A stretch of 64,000 nt of DNA from positions 1,178,001 to 1,242,000 of the forward strand of contig NZ_CP157969.1 of NCBI RefSeq assembly GCF_040215725.1. Reading direction: 5' to 3'. Shown one piece after another: positions 53,496-62,781 of the stretch (position 1 is its first letter; each line of letters opens with the position of its first letter). This DNA comes from Rhizobium sp. ZPR4 (GTDB lineage: Bacteria > Pseudomonadota > Alphaproteobacteria > Rhizobiales > Rhizobiaceae). The translations under genes were made by a program, and so were the position numbers. Below the pieces are notes generated by a model. The model made no database searches and was not told the origin of the DNA. It saw nothing but the letters and a program-made list of their open reading frames with translations.

Positions 53496-54869
53496 TCAGG
53501 CTTTTGCCGGGCCAACCCAAACGGTCTTGATGTTCACAAACTCCCGGATTCCGTAGATGCCGAGTTCCCGGCCATAGCCGGAGCGCTTGATGCCGCCGAA
53601 GGGGTAACGGGGGTCCGACGCAACCATACCGTTGATGAACACGGCACCGGCATCAATCTGCCGGGCCAGGCGCTTTGCCTTGACGAGATCGCGCGACCAG
53701 AGCGCTGATCCCAGGCCGAATTCGGTTTGGTTTGCGAGCCGAATTGCTTCGTCGGCATCCTTTGCCCTTATGATCGCTGCCACAGGTCCGAAGGTTTCCT
53801 CGCAAAATGCCACCATGTTCGGAGAGACATGATCAAGTACCGTTGGGGGATAGTAAAAGCCGTCGCCACCGACAGGCTTGCCGCCGGCACGGATCGTCGC
53901 GCCTGCCGCTACCGTCTTCTCGACCTGGGCATGAAGACCAGAAAGGAGGTTTGCTCGGGCCATTGGACCGATATTGGTATCACGTTCCAACGGATCGCCG
54001 ATCTTCAGCTTGGCAACACCCTCGCAAAAGAGTTCGACAAAGCGGTCTGCCACGGCTTCTTCGACGATGAAGCGCTTGGCATTCACACATGATTGGCCGA
54101 CGTTGATGTACCGAGCCTTCACGGCAACGGCTGCCGCCTGTTCCAGATCGGCATCAGCAAGTACGATGAATGGATCGGAGCCGCCCAGCTCCAGCACCTG
54201 TTTCTTCAGCGCCTTGCCAGCTTGGCCGGCGACGATCGCGCCGACCTCGGTCGATCCGGTCAGCGTAACCGCAGCGATTCTGTCATCGGCGATGAGCGCT
54301 GCCACCTTCGACGCATCGATGAGAAGAGTCCGGAAAAGTCCTTCCGGGCAGCCCGCCTCCCTCATGATGGCCTCGACGGCGAGCGCACATTCAGGGACAT
54401 TGTTGGCGTGCTTGAGGATTGCTCCGTTGCCAGCTGCAAAAGCGGGAGCTGCAAACCGGAAAAACTGCCAGAAAGGATAATTCCAAGGCATGATCGCAAG
54501 CACCACACCGAGCGGATCGAAGACCACCATGCTTTCCGCTGCGTTGGATGCGACGGCTTCGTCATCGAGATACCGAGCGGCATGCTCGGCATAGAAGTCG
54601 CAATTATAAGCGCATTTCTCGATTTCTGCCTCAGCCTCTGCGATGGGCTTGCCCATTTCGCGGGTGATCATCTCAGCATAGGTCAATTTGCCTTTCCTGA
54701 GAGCCGCCGCCATTCGGGTCAGAAGGGCCGCACGTTCATTGATGGGCACTCGGCGCCACTTTCGTTGAGCGTCGGCGGCGGCGGTAAGCGCCGCGTCGAC
54801 ATACTCATCGCTGTACAATTCGAAATTTGCGATCTCTTTTCCCGTTGCCGGATTGATCGAGGTGAGCAC
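53496..54869 (-). CDS. NAD(P)-dependent aldehyde dehydrogenase, succinate-semialdehyde dehydrogenase-like
   Basis: A 457-aa aldehyde dehydrogenase. The Rossmann contact is IMPWNYPFWQFFRFAAPAFA, the general-base Glu is in LELGGSDPF and the nucleophile Cys in NVGQSCVNAKRF. Overall it resembles short SSADHs such as YneI/Sad. In this setting the substrate could be an aldehyde arising from the acid-sugar route, for example glycolaldehyde or a semialdehyde. A 175-base gap before OtnC suggests it may have its own promoter; I see nothing else in that gap. Confidence 0.85.
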   Translation of the reverse strand: MLTSINPATGKEIANFELYSDEYVDAALTAAADAQRKWRRVPINERAALLTRMAAALRKGKLTYAEMITREMGKPIAEAEAEIEKCAYNCDFYAEHAARYLDDEAVASNAAESMVVFDPLGVVLAIMPWNYPFWQFFRFAAPAFAAGNGAILKHANNVPECALAVEAIMREAGCPEGLFRTLLIDASKVAALIADDRIAAVTLTGSTEVGAIVAGQAGKALKKQVLELGGSDPFIVLADADLEQAAAVAVKARYINVGQSCVNAKRFIVEEAVADRFVELFCEGVAKLKIGDPLERDTNIGPMARANLLSGLHAQVEKTVAAGATIRAGGKPVGGDGFYYPPTVLDHVSPNMVAFCEETFGPVAAIIRAKDADEAIRLANQTEFGLGSALWSRDLVKAKRLARQIDAGAVFINGMVASDPRYPFGGIKRSGYGRELGIYGIREFVNIKTVWVGPAKA

Positions 54870-55044
54870 TGTTACCTCCCTTGCCTCAAGTAGATGTAAG
54901 ACGTGAAATGGTCCATCTCGCCGGCCGACCGGTCAGTATGCCGACGCGCCAATGAAGGTTAAGGGGCCTCAGGGCGAGCATATCGTCGGCTATCATCAGG
55001 GACTGGCGACTCCTTCCGAAAAGGGCGGCGGCATGGTCGGCGCA

Positions 55045-55683
55045 TCAATAAGCACCGAACACGGTTTTCAGTTCGGCGACATTCTCCTGCGTCAGCATCC
55101 GTACGGGTGCGCCTCGAAGAAGGACCAGCAGCTTGGCGGTTTCCTCCAGCTCTTCGGCTGCATGGACGGCCGCGCCGATGTCCCTGCCCGTCACGACCGG
55201 ACCGTGGTTTGCCAGCAATACCGCCGCGTAGCGACCGCCCAGCTCGCGGATGAGGTCGCCTGCCCTCTCGTCGCCAGGGCGGACATAAGGAACCAGCTTC
55301 ACCTGGCCGACGCGCATTACGACGTAAGGCGTCAGCGGAGGGATACAGTCATCCGGATCAACGTCGGTCAGGCATGAGAGCGCAGTGGCAAAGGTTGAAT
55401 GCAAATGAACCACTGCACCGGTTTGCCGCCGGGTCTCGTAGAACGCATTGTGAAGGAAAATCTCTTTCGAAGGCTTATCGCCCGAAAGGTGCTTCCCGTC
55501 TCTGCTGACCTTGCTGATCCGGGCAGGATCGAGAAAGCCGAGCGAGGAGTTCGTCGGCGTCATGAGGATGCCGTCGTCGACGGCAGCACTGATATTGCCA
55601 GCGGTTCCCACCGAGTAGCCGCGTTCGAAAAGCGAATGGGAGAGACGGGCGATCTCGTCGCGGATTTTGGTTTCGCTGCTCAT
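55045..55683 (-). CDS. otnC: 3-oxo-tetronate 4-phosphate decarboxylase (OtnC), class II aldolase fold
   Basis: A 212-aa aldolase/adducin-fold enzyme with zinc ligands in GAVVHLHSTFATALS and LLANHGPVVTG, and SVGTAGNISAAVDDGILMTP near the N terminus. Next to a DUF1537 kinase this subgroup decarboxylates 3-oxo-tetronate 4-phosphate to dihydroxyacetone phosphate and CO2. It overlaps the kinase gene by 4 bases. L-ribulose-5-phosphate epimerase-like activity is the alternative, less likely with this neighbour. Confidence 0.82.
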   Translation of the reverse strand: MSSETKIRDEIARLSHSLFERGYSVGTAGNISAAVDDGILMTPTNSSLGFLDPARISKVSRDGKHLSGDKPSKEIFLHNAFYETRRQTGAVVHLHSTFATALSCLTDVDPDDCIPPLTPYVVMRVGQVKLVPYVRPGDERAGDLIRELGGRYAAVLLANHGPVVTGRDIGAAVHAAEELEETAKLLVLLRGAPVRMLTQENVAELKTVFGAY

Positions 55684-56942
55684 CGTGACGTCAGTCTTTC
55701 AAGTGCTTTCGCGAAGAAGTCTCGAGCCCCGAAGTTTCCGGATTTGAGCGCAAGCGCGATTGGCTTTTCTCCATGTGAGAGCAGGACGGGAACGCCGGGA
55801 TCGATTTCCTGACCGATGGTCAGCGCGCCGAGATCGAGAGCGGAGACAACGGCACCTGACGTTTCGCCGCCGGCCACGACGAGCCTGGTGACGCCGGCAG
55901 CAACCAGTTTCCGCGCGGTCTCGGCAAATAATCCGTCGAGCTTGTGAGCGACTTCATCCCGGCCATATTTGTCCTGCATCTGGCTAACGTCCTCCGGTGT
56001 GCCGGAAGAATAGACGAGCGGTGCCTTTCCGTAATTGGCCCGGACAAAGCTGACGATGTCGTCTGCCGTCGTTTCGCCGCTCATGACCTTGTCGACATCG
56101 ATCGGAAACGTTGGGTGGTCGATCCTGTGAAGATCGATCTGGCCTCGGGTGGCGCCCGAGCAGCTTCCTGCCAGGATAGCCTCGGGGCCGGTCGTTCCTA
56201 TAGTCGTTTCATGAGTTCCCGTGGCCAGTCCTTGCTTGATGAAATTCGCGGGCAGACCGATGGCGATACCCGAGCCGCCGGTCACCAGCTTGTGATCAGC
56301 AACCGCGGCCCCGATGGCTGCCAGCTCATCGTCCGAGGTGGCATCGACAATGACCATCGTCTCTTCAGCTTCCGCGAGAGCGGCTTTGATGGCGGTTGCA
56401 CCTTGCCGAACGATCGGGGCAGGCACCAGGCCTACCGGAGATTTGGTCTGGTAGCCGAGCCAGCGCCGGATGTCGGGATCTGTCATTGGTGTCAGCGGAT
56501 GGTTCTGAAGGCCAGACTCGCTCAGCAATCGATCCTGGACAAACAAATGCCCCATGTAGACCGTGCGTCCGGCACCGGGGAATGCCGGGCAAGCGACGAC
56601 ACCTTTTGAGCTCAAGGCAGCCGCGAGCGCTTCGCCAACCGGCCCTATGTTGCCTTCCTTCGTCGAGTCGAATGTCGAGCAATATTTGAAGACAATCTGC
56701 CGGCAGCCTTGCGCCAGAAGCCATTCCAGCGCTGCCAATGACTGCCGGATGGCGTCATCGACCGGAATCGATCGACTCTTCAGCGCAACGACCCCCGCTT
56801 CGACGTCAGCTGGAGCGGCACTTTGCGGCACACCCAGAAACTGCGCGGTCTTTAGTCCACCATGAGGAGCCAACCCCTTCGCAATTGCATTGGCAATATC
56901 GCTTGCCCCTGTGAAGTCGTCGGCAATTACACCCAATAGCAT
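55680..56942 (-). CDS. otnK: Four-carbon acid sugar kinase (OtnK, DUF1537 family)
   Basis: A 420-aa kinase. The N-terminal sugar-binding domain starts MLLGVIADDFTGASDIANAI. The C-terminal nucleotide-binding domain has RLVVAGGETSGAVVSALDLG and LSHGEKPIALALKSGNFGA. This family phosphorylates 3-oxo-tetronates, threonate or erythronate. With OtnC next door, 3-oxo-tetronate is most likely. I chose the ATG at 56942; the frame is open to 57002. Related branches act on 3-oxo-isoapionate, so a branched acid sugar is possible. Confidence 0.85.
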   Translation of the reverse strand: MLLGVIADDFTGASDIANAIAKGLAPHGGLKTAQFLGVPQSAAPADVEAGVVALKSRSIPVDDAIRQSLAALEWLLAQGCRQIVFKYCSTFDSTKEGNIGPVGEALAAALSSKGVVACPAFPGAGRTVYMGHLFVQDRLLSESGLQNHPLTPMTDPDIRRWLGYQTKSPVGLVPAPIVRQGATAIKAALAEAEETMVIVDATSDDELAAIGAAVADHKLVTGGSGIAIGLPANFIKQGLATGTHETTIGTTGPEAILAGSCSGATRGQIDLHRIDHPTFPIDVDKVMSGETTADDIVSFVRANYGKAPLVYSSGTPEDVSQMQDKYGRDEVAHKLDGLFAETARKLVAAGVTRLVVAGGETSGAVVSALDLGALTIGQEIDPGVPVLLSHGEKPIALALKSGNFGARDFFAKALERLTSR

Positions 56943-56967
56943 TCGAATTTCCTTTCCGGGACCGCGA

Positions 56968-57906
56968 TCAGAAGCTGTAGAGCTTGGCCGCGTTGTCGAC
57001 AAAAATCTTTCGACGCGTTGCGTCGTCCTCCGCCCATTCCGCAGAGAGGTCCATCAGCCTTGCATCGTCTGGCGTTCCGAAATTCCCGGGCGAAGGATGT
57101 GGCCAGTCGGAAGCCCAAAGGACCCGGTCCGGGGCAATCTTCAGATAGGCTTGTGCGACCGCACCCACATCCTCGTAGGTGGGTGGCCCAACCTTGGTAT
57201 CCTGATAGATGCTCGAGAGCTTTGTGTAGGCTTTTCCTTGTTCCAGAAGCCGGCTCACGACAACAAATCCCGGATGCCGAAGGCTGTCTGGTTGGGGAAT
57301 GCGCCCCAGGTGGTCGAATACGACGGTTACCGGCAAGCGGCCCAGCAAGTCTGCATTCTTGGCAATGTCGCCTCCGGACATGTGTACCTGGATATGCCAA
57401 CCAAGATCGGCCACGCGCTTCGATAGCGGCTCGATCATATCCACCGTCGTTGCACCCGCCCTTCCCAGATTAAAGCGAATCCCACGTATTCCCGCCTCGT
57501 CGAGCTCCTTGAGCTGTGAATCGCTGACTGAAGTGTCGACAACTGCAATGCCGCGGGCGCGCGATCCAAGTCCCCTTAGTGCGGCGAGCAAACACGAGTT
57601 GTCGGTGCCGTAGGTCGACGGCTGAATGATCACGCTTCTTTCAAAGCCAAGCCTGGCGCGGAGCCTCTCATAATCTGTCACGGAGGCATTTGGCGGAACG
57701 AGACTTGCATTGGCCGCAGCGGGAAAGCGGTTGTCGTAGATATGAAAATGCGCATCGCATGTCTGCGGTAGCGCTTTGAATTTCGGTCGGTCATTGCCCG
57801 AGGAATGGGGTACCATCTCGTCGCTCCACGCAGAACGTGTCGACAGCGCTGCTGCAGCACCAAGAGCTCCGGCCAGAAATTTACGTCTTCCAATCTCGCT
57901 ATGCAT
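56968..57906 (-). CDS. Tat-exported amidohydrolase, 2-pyrone-4,6-dicarboxylate lactonase-like
   Basis: A 312-aa TIM-barrel metal-dependent hydrolase. A twin-arginine signal is visible (EIGRRKFLAGALGAAAALST). The hydrolase core has TCDAHFHIYDNRFP, GIRGIRFNLGRAGA, WHIQVHMSG, VTVVFDHLGRIPQP and VLWASDWPHP, which are typical of lactonases of the amidohydrolase-2 family. It would act in the periplasm, perhaps opening a sugar lactone before import. The ATG at 57906 has AGGAGGAACG directly upstream; the frame extends far upstream through the racemase gene but is not coding there. Confidence 0.8.
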   Translation of the reverse strand: MHSEIGRRKFLAGALGAAAALSTRSAWSDEMVPHSSGNDRPKFKALPQTCDAHFHIYDNRFPAAANASLVPPNASVTDYERLRARLGFERSVIIQPSTYGTDNSCLLAALRGLGSRARGIAVVDTSVSDSQLKELDEAGIRGIRFNLGRAGATTVDMIEPLSKRVADLGWHIQVHMSGGDIAKNADLLGRLPVTVVFDHLGRIPQPDSLRHPGFVVVSRLLEQGKAYTKLSSIYQDTKVGPPTYEDVGAVAQAYLKIAPDRVLWASDWPHPSPGNFGTPDDARLMDLSAEWAEDDATRRKIFVDNAAKLYSF

Positions 57907-57934
57907 CGTTCCTCCTGTCGCATGCCAATGAACA

Positions 57935-58600
57935 TCAGTTCCCGGCCAGCATTTTCCGAAGCTTCGCGACGGCTGCGTCCGGACTGCTGAATACGGGAAT
58001 GTCCGTGACCCCACGGACGGGAGCGAGGGCTCGCGCCGTCGAGAAGTGAGCGAGCATGATCGCGTCAAAATCCCGAAGAGATGCGGCAGCTTCGACAACG
58101 AGACGATTGTGCGTCTCCGCATCGCCCCGGCGGATGGCCTCGATCGCCCCTTCGACAAGAAAGCTGCTGATGCTCGCAGCAGGGTTGAGCCTCGCCGCCT
58201 CTTCGTGAAATTCAGCCTCCATTCCCTCTCGGGCGGGGGGAAATGTATAGAGCATCGCCGTGCGGCCGCCTTGGTTGATCGCGGCTTCAAACATCGCTTC
58301 ATTAGGTTTGAGAACGGGAATTGGAAGCTTGGAGGCCGCCGCCTCGATAGCGCTTCCAAAAGCCGAACAAGTAAAGAGCACGGCCGAGCATCGCGCGTCG
58401 AATGCATATTTTGCGAGCGCGCAAATACGCTCAGCAAGGTCCGGCGTGATATCGGCAGCCTTCGCACGGTCCGGCGAGAGGCTGTCTTCGAGAATGTTGA
58501 CTGTCTCGGCTTCCGGCCAAGCGACCGCGAAGGAAGCCTCAATTGGCCCCATGGCGATTGGTGTCGCATGGATCAGCGCGATACGCGGAGTGGCAGACAT
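57935..58600 (-). CDS. Aspartate/glutamate racemase-family protein
   Basis: A 221-aa protein of the Asp/Glu/hydantoin racemase superfamily. The two catalytic cysteine positions should lie in AVLFTCSAFGSAIEAAA and near DAIMLAHFSTARA. The second site has no cysteine in that stretch (usually a Cys), so the racemase mechanism may be altered, as in arylmalonate decarboxylase-like or isomerase-like relatives. It could isomerise an oxo-acid intermediate in place of the missing OtnI. The gene sits between the ABC ATPase and the lactonase-like gene. Confidence 0.7.
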   Translation of the reverse strand: MSATPRIALIHATPIAMGPIEASFAVAWPEAETVNILEDSLSPDRAKAADITPDLAERICALAKYAFDARCSAVLFTCSAFGSAIEAAASKLPIPVLKPNEAMFEAAINQGGRTAMLYTFPPAREGMEAEFHEEAARLNPAASISSFLVEGAIEAIRRGDAETHNRLVVEAAASLRDFDAIMLAHFSTARALAPVRGVTDIPVFSSPDAAVAKLRKMLAGN

Positions 58601-58667
58601 TTCGACCTCTGAATGAATGACAGGTCAGCGACCGCCCGGAAGGATGGATGGGCGGCCGCCGAGGTGC

Positions 58668-59744
58668 TTACTTTTGAGCGCCAGAGAACAGCCAGACACT
58701 TTCAGCCGGGATTTGAGCCCAGACCTTGCCCGTCGGGATTTGCTTTGTTCCATGCGCTTTCGCCACAAAGTCACCGCGCCGCAGGCGATATTCCCAACGG
58801 TCGCCAAGATAGATGCTGTCGTCGAGATTCATCTCGATGCCGTCGTTCGCCGGGGTGTCGCTGACTGTGATCTGTTCGACGCGAATGATAGCGCGGGCAT
58901 CCTGCGCCGTACCGAGGCCCGCAGCCTCGCGCACGGTTCCGTTGAGGCTCCATCCGTCACCGCCAATGATGGCCGCCTTGCCATCCACCGTCTGCACTTT
59001 GCCCTTGACGATATTGTTCGCGCCGAGGAAATCGGCCGAATAGAAGCTGTTCGGGTTGGAGTAAATTTCCTGTGGTCTGCCTTGCTGAACGATCCGGCCG
59101 TCTTGCAGCAGGAGAATGTTATCCGCAGCTGCCAGCGCTTCGCTCTGGTCGTGTGTCACCAGGATGGCGCAGATTTCCAAATCGAGGATCAGCTTGCGAA
59201 TCCAGTACCGGGCTTCCTCGCGAAGCTTGGCATCGAGATTCGATAACGGTTCATCGAGCAGCAAAACACGCGGCTCGTAGACCAGAGCACGGCAGATCGC
59301 GACACGCTGCTGTTGGCCGCCGGAAAGCTGTGATGGATATCGGTCCGCAAGATGGCCAAGACCAAGGCGCTCAAGAATTGCCTGCACGCGGTTGCCGATT
59401 TCGGTCGAGTTCACGCCCCGCAGCTTGAGACCGTAGCCGACGTTTTCCTTTACGGTCCGATGCGGCCATAGCGCGTAGGATTGGAACACGAGCCCGATGT
59501 TGCGTTGCTCAGGCGGCAAGGCCAGTTTCTTTTCGCCATCGAGCACTGTCTTGCCGCCGATGACGATAGTTCCGATTTCGGGTTGCTCGAGGCCAGCCAC
59601 GCACCGCAGCAATGTCGTCTTGCCGCTGCCCGATGCTCCGAGCAGCGCAACGATGCTTCCACGCTCTGCGGTAAATGAAGCGCCCTTCAGGATTTGCAGG
59701 CCGCCCAGCCACTTCTGGACATTGTTGACAACGAGTTCAGTCAT
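58668..59744 (-). CDS. Fbp/Pot-type ABC transporter ATP-binding protein
   Basis: A 358-aa ATPase with Walker A GASGSGKTT, the signature LSGGQQQR, Walker B VLLLDEPLSNLDA and the H-loop VTHDQSEA. A C-terminal TOBE domain follows from about residue 240. It resembles FbpC/PotA-type proteins. The ATG at 59744 overlaps the permease stop by 8 bases. It powers the fused permease encoded immediately upstream. Confidence 0.9.
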   Translation of the reverse strand: MTELVVNNVQKWLGGLQILKGASFTAERGSIVALLGASGSGKTTLLRCVAGLEQPEIGTIVIGGKTVLDGEKKLALPPEQRNIGLVFQSYALWPHRTVKENVGYGLKLRGVNSTEIGNRVQAILERLGLGHLADRYPSQLSGGQQQRVAICRALVYEPRVLLLDEPLSNLDAKLREEARYWIRKLILDLEICAILVTHDQSEALAAADNILLLQDGRIVQQGRPQEIYSNPNSFYSADFLGANNIVKGKVQTVDGKAAIIGGDGWSLNGTVREAAGLGTAQDARAIIRVEQITVSDTPANDGIEMNLDDSIYLGDRWEYRLRRGDFVAKAHGTKQIPTGKVWAQIPAESVWLFSGAQK

Positions 59745-61503
59745 GGATTTTTGCTCCCAACCGGAGTGCCAGGGCGAGGCCCGCACCCGTAAGTACGATG
59801 CTGATGAGGGAAAGGGCAGCGATGGTGTTCATTGCGCCGGTCTGCAGCAGCGAGACCATGAGCGAGCCGATCACTTCAGTCCCAGCGCCCATGAGATAGA
59901 CACCTGTCGCGTATTCCCGCAGGAAGATGATCATGATCAAGGCCCATGCACCGGCCAGGCCGGGTCGAACGATTGGAATGACGATATCCTTCCACGTCCG
60001 CCCAATCGTCGCACCTGTGGTGCGAGCGGACTCTTCGAGTTCAGGGGCAACCTGCAACAACGTGCCCTGGAGAAGTCGCAGGCCATATGAGAGACCGACG
60101 ACGACGTAGGCCACAAACAAGCTGACCAGGGTCGGGCGCAGCGGTGTCAGGAATGGCACGAACAGGAAGACCCAGAAGAAGGCGAGGCCAACGACCAGGC
60201 CGGGAAGCGCGCGTGGCAGAAGGACGATATAGTCCAGCACCGTATTGGACATTCCCCAGTTTCGGTGGCCAGCGAGGCCGACCAGCAGGTAAATGCCGAC
60301 CGCCACTGCGCCGCCGACAACCGACAACAGGATCGTGTTGATAATACCGTTCTTGAGAGCCGGCACGTCCATGAGATGCGCGAAGTTCGCCAGCGTCAGG
60401 TGGTCGAAGAGATTCACTCCTTCACCCCAAGCATCCACGAATGCGCGAACCAGGATGCCGCCTATCGGGAGTACGACCGAGACGAAAAGCCAGAGGCCGA
60501 TGATGCCCAATGCGATCGCCTGCCCTCCGGAGCCGAGCTTCAGGGTGGCGACACGAGCGCCCTTGCCGCCGAGAGCGGCATATCGGCGAGCGTTACGCAG
60601 CAGCCGGCGCTGCATTGCGACGAGCGGTAGTGTGATCAGGACCAGGACCACGGCGACAACGGCCATGAGCTGATAGGTTGGCGTGCCGAACAGGGTGGTC
60701 AGCTTGTAGATGTATGTCGTCAAGACCATGATGCCGTTCGGATCGCCGAGAACCAAAGGGATACCGAAGGTTTCGAAGCCTAGCAGGATGTTCAAGGCCG
60801 CTGCAAAGATTAGGGACGGCAGAACCATCGGGAGCGTGACGTCACGCGATACGCGCCATACCGATGCGCCGGTCGTGCGGGCTGCTTCCTCAAGATCGGA
60901 AGGAAGATTGCGCATTGCTGCCGACACGTACAGGTAGACGTTCGGAACGTGGCTGAGACCGGCGATCAGGATCATGCCCCAGAGGCTGTAGATGTTCCAC
61001 GGAACAAAGCCGATGAGATCGCGGATGAAAATCGAAACGAAGCCGGCTGGACCGACGGAAACGGTGTATCCGAAGGCCAGAACGATTGACGAAATGAACA
61101 TCGGAACGAGGACGAGAATTTCAAGCAGCCGCTTGAAACGGATATCGGTTCGCGTGATCAGGAACGCCAGTACTCCGCCAAGCGGAACGGCAATGGCGAC
61201 CATGCCGAACGAGAAGACGGCTGTCGTGGCAAGGGCTCGGTAGAAGGCCCTGTCCGTGAAGACATACTGATAGGCACCGAAACCCAAACGAGCACGAGCG
61301 CTGAAGAATGGCGCGCTCAGGAAGCTCTGATATATGATCAGACCGACAGGCGTCAGAACGGCAATGGCAAGCAGCGTAATTACGATAACGCGATAGAGGT
61401 TGGCGTTCCCCACCCGTGGCATTTTCGGCGGATATTTTTTCTCGGCTGGCGCGGGCTTTGCGGAGACCGCAAGTGCGCTCGGAGCCTGTGCGTGTGTAGA
61501 CAT
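59737..61503 (-). CDS. Fbp-type ABC transporter permease with two fused halves
   Basis: A 588-aa inner-membrane protein with about twelve helices in two homologous permease halves. Each half has an EAA loop (LEEAARTTGASVWRVSRDVT and LEESARTTGATIGRTWKDIV), as in FbpB/SfuB. A cytoplasmic Ala/Pro-rich N-terminal tail of 30 residues is unusual but common in rhizobial members. One polypeptide provides the whole channel. Confidence 0.9.
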   Translation of the reverse strand: MSTHAQAPSALAVSAKPAPAEKKYPPKMPRVGNANLYRVIVITLLAIAVLTPVGLIIYQSFLSAPFFSARARLGFGAYQYVFTDRAFYRALATTAVFSFGMVAIAVPLGGVLAFLITRTDIRFKRLLEILVLVPMFISSIVLAFGYTVSVGPAGFVSIFIRDLIGFVPWNIYSLWGMILIAGLSHVPNVYLYVSAAMRNLPSDLEEAARTTGASVWRVSRDVTLPMVLPSLIFAAALNILLGFETFGIPLVLGDPNGIMVLTTYIYKLTTLFGTPTYQLMAVVAVVLVLITLPLVAMQRRLLRNARRYAALGGKGARVATLKLGSGGQAIALGIIGLWLFVSVVLPIGGILVRAFVDAWGEGVNLFDHLTLANFAHLMDVPALKNGIINTILLSVVGGAVAVGIYLLVGLAGHRNWGMSNTVLDYIVLLPRALPGLVVGLAFFWVFLFVPFLTPLRPTLVSLFVAYVVVGLSYGLRLLQGTLLQVAPELEESARTTGATIGRTWKDIVIPIVRPGLAGAWALIMIIFLREYATGVYLMGAGTEVIGSLMVSLLQTGAMNTIAALSLISIVLTGAGLALALRLGAKIHD

Positions 61504-61562
61504 CGTTGCCTCTCAACTCATCTGAGAGGCTGCGGCACAAGCTGCGCCGCAGCCGTTGTACA

Positions 61563-62660
61563 TCAGCGGCCGAGCGCTGCCTTCCAGTCGTTCAGGAACT
61601 GGACGCGTTTCGTCTGGTCCATGTATTCCAGCACGCCGTCGTCGACGGCGATCGGCTTGAGGCCCCCACCGACCCGCTCGTTGAGGGTCTTGATGTTCAG
61701 GCCGCTCGTGACGTCCCCGCGGACGGACGGCAGACCGCTTTCAGCGAGCAGAGATTGGCCTTCGCTCGAAAGCATGAAGTCTATGAAGAGTTTCGCAGCG
61801 TTCGGATGCGGCGCGTCCTTTGTCTTCATGATAAGACGCGAGAAGGCCGGGGTGTAGTCGGTGGCAAAGTGAACGCCGAGGTTCGGACTTTCCTTGACCC
61901 AGTCGAGCGCGTAGGAGCCGATAATGTTGATTGCGATGACGTTTTCGCCGGAAACGACGGTTTCCTTCATGCCGCCGGAGCTGGAATAGATCTTTGCGCC
62001 GTCGTCGCCCATGGCCTTGGCGAGGTCCCAGAAGTCCTTGCGGTTACGGGCGTCGTTCGAATGATGGAGAAAACCGGAGCCGCTCTTTTCCGGATCGAAA
62101 GTCGCGACTTTGCCCTGAAGCGTGGATTTATTGTCTTTCAGGAAGGTGATCATGTCGGCATAGGTCTTCGGCAGCTTGTCCTCGGACAGTGCCTTCGTAT
62201 TGTAGATCACACCAATCGGCTCCACGGTCGTTGCGTAGAGCACGTTCTTGTAATCCGCCCAAGCGGGAAGCTTGCCGGCTTCGGGCGATGCATATTCATC
62301 GGCATATCCGTCCTGAACGAGCGTCATCTGGAGATCCATCGCCGAGCTCCAGACAACATCGGCCGTCGTCTGGCGCGCTGCGGCTTCGGAAATGACCTGG
62401 TTGTACGCGCCGTTGGTGCCGAGATCATTATAGGCGATCTTGATACCGTACTTCTTGGTGAAGGCCTCCTGCAGCTTCAGCGACTGTGCCGAGTCCGTGG
62501 ACGTGTAGACCGAGACCGTCCCCTCTTTCTTTGCGGCTTCGATAATGGAACCATAGTCGGTCGGATAGCCTGCAGGGACTTCCTGCGCGAATGCCGCTGA
62601 TGTCATGAGTGAAAGAACGGCAGCCGTCGCCAGCCCTTTCGGATCGATAAAAGGTTTCAT
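61563..62660 (-). CDS. Fbp-type ABC transporter substrate-binding protein
   Basis: A 365-aa periplasmic protein with a signal peptide (GLATAAVLSLMTSAAFAQE). The binding-protein core has KKEGTVSVYTSTDSAQSLKL and VVWSSAMDLQMTLVQDGYAD, of the iron/spermidine-type cluster D. The adjacent tyrosine pair that binds Fe3+ in FbpA is not evident in AINIIGSYALDWVKESPNLG, which suggests an organic substrate, as in related non-iron binders. The ATG at 62660 has a purine-rich GAGAAGAG upstream. The surrounding genes point to an acid sugar. Confidence 0.85.
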   Translation of the reverse strand: MKPFIDPKGLATAAVLSLMTSAAFAQEVPAGYPTDYGSIIEAAKKEGTVSVYTSTDSAQSLKLQEAFTKKYGIKIAYNDLGTNGAYNQVISEAAARQTTADVVWSSAMDLQMTLVQDGYADEYASPEAGKLPAWADYKNVLYATTVEPIGVIYNTKALSEDKLPKTYADMITFLKDNKSTLQGKVATFDPEKSGSGFLHHSNDARNRKDFWDLAKAMGDDGAKIYSSSGGMKETVVSGENVIAINIIGSYALDWVKESPNLGVHFATDYTPAFSRLIMKTKDAPHPNAAKLFIDFMLSSEGQSLLAESGLPSVRGDVTSGLNIKTLNERVGGGLKPIAVDDGVLEYMDQTKRVQFLNDWKAALGR

Positions 62661-62709
62661 TTTTCTCTTCTCCCAAAATGCCCGAGCACTGTCTCCTCCG
62701 GGCAGCATT

Positions 62710-62736
62710 CCCGAGGACGCCCGGTGCGTCCTCGGG
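62710..62736 (-). other. Strong hairpin upstream of the binding-protein gene
   Basis: CCCGAGGACGC (62710-62720) and GCGTCCTCGGG (62726-62736) form a perfect 11-bp stem with a 5-base loop, 50 bases before the binding-protein start in the transcribed strand. No T-run follows, so it is not a typical terminator. It could mark an mRNA processing site or protect the transporter message. Confidence 0.6.
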
Positions 62737-62749
62737 AAATTTCAAATTG

Positions 62750-62781
62750 GTCAAATTTGACATAAAAGCCAATTTTGGCTT
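62750..62781. promoter_or_regulatory. Two adjacent palindromes between dehydrogenase and transporter genes
   Basis: GTCAAATTTGAC (62750-62761) is a perfect 12-bp palindrome. AAGCCAA-TT-TTGGCTT (62766-62781) is a second dyad touching the dehydrogenase stop codon. The second resembles GCAATATTGGCTT upstream of the dehydrogenase (63927-63939). They may be operators for an unseen regulator or form a weak terminator. Confidence 0.4.
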
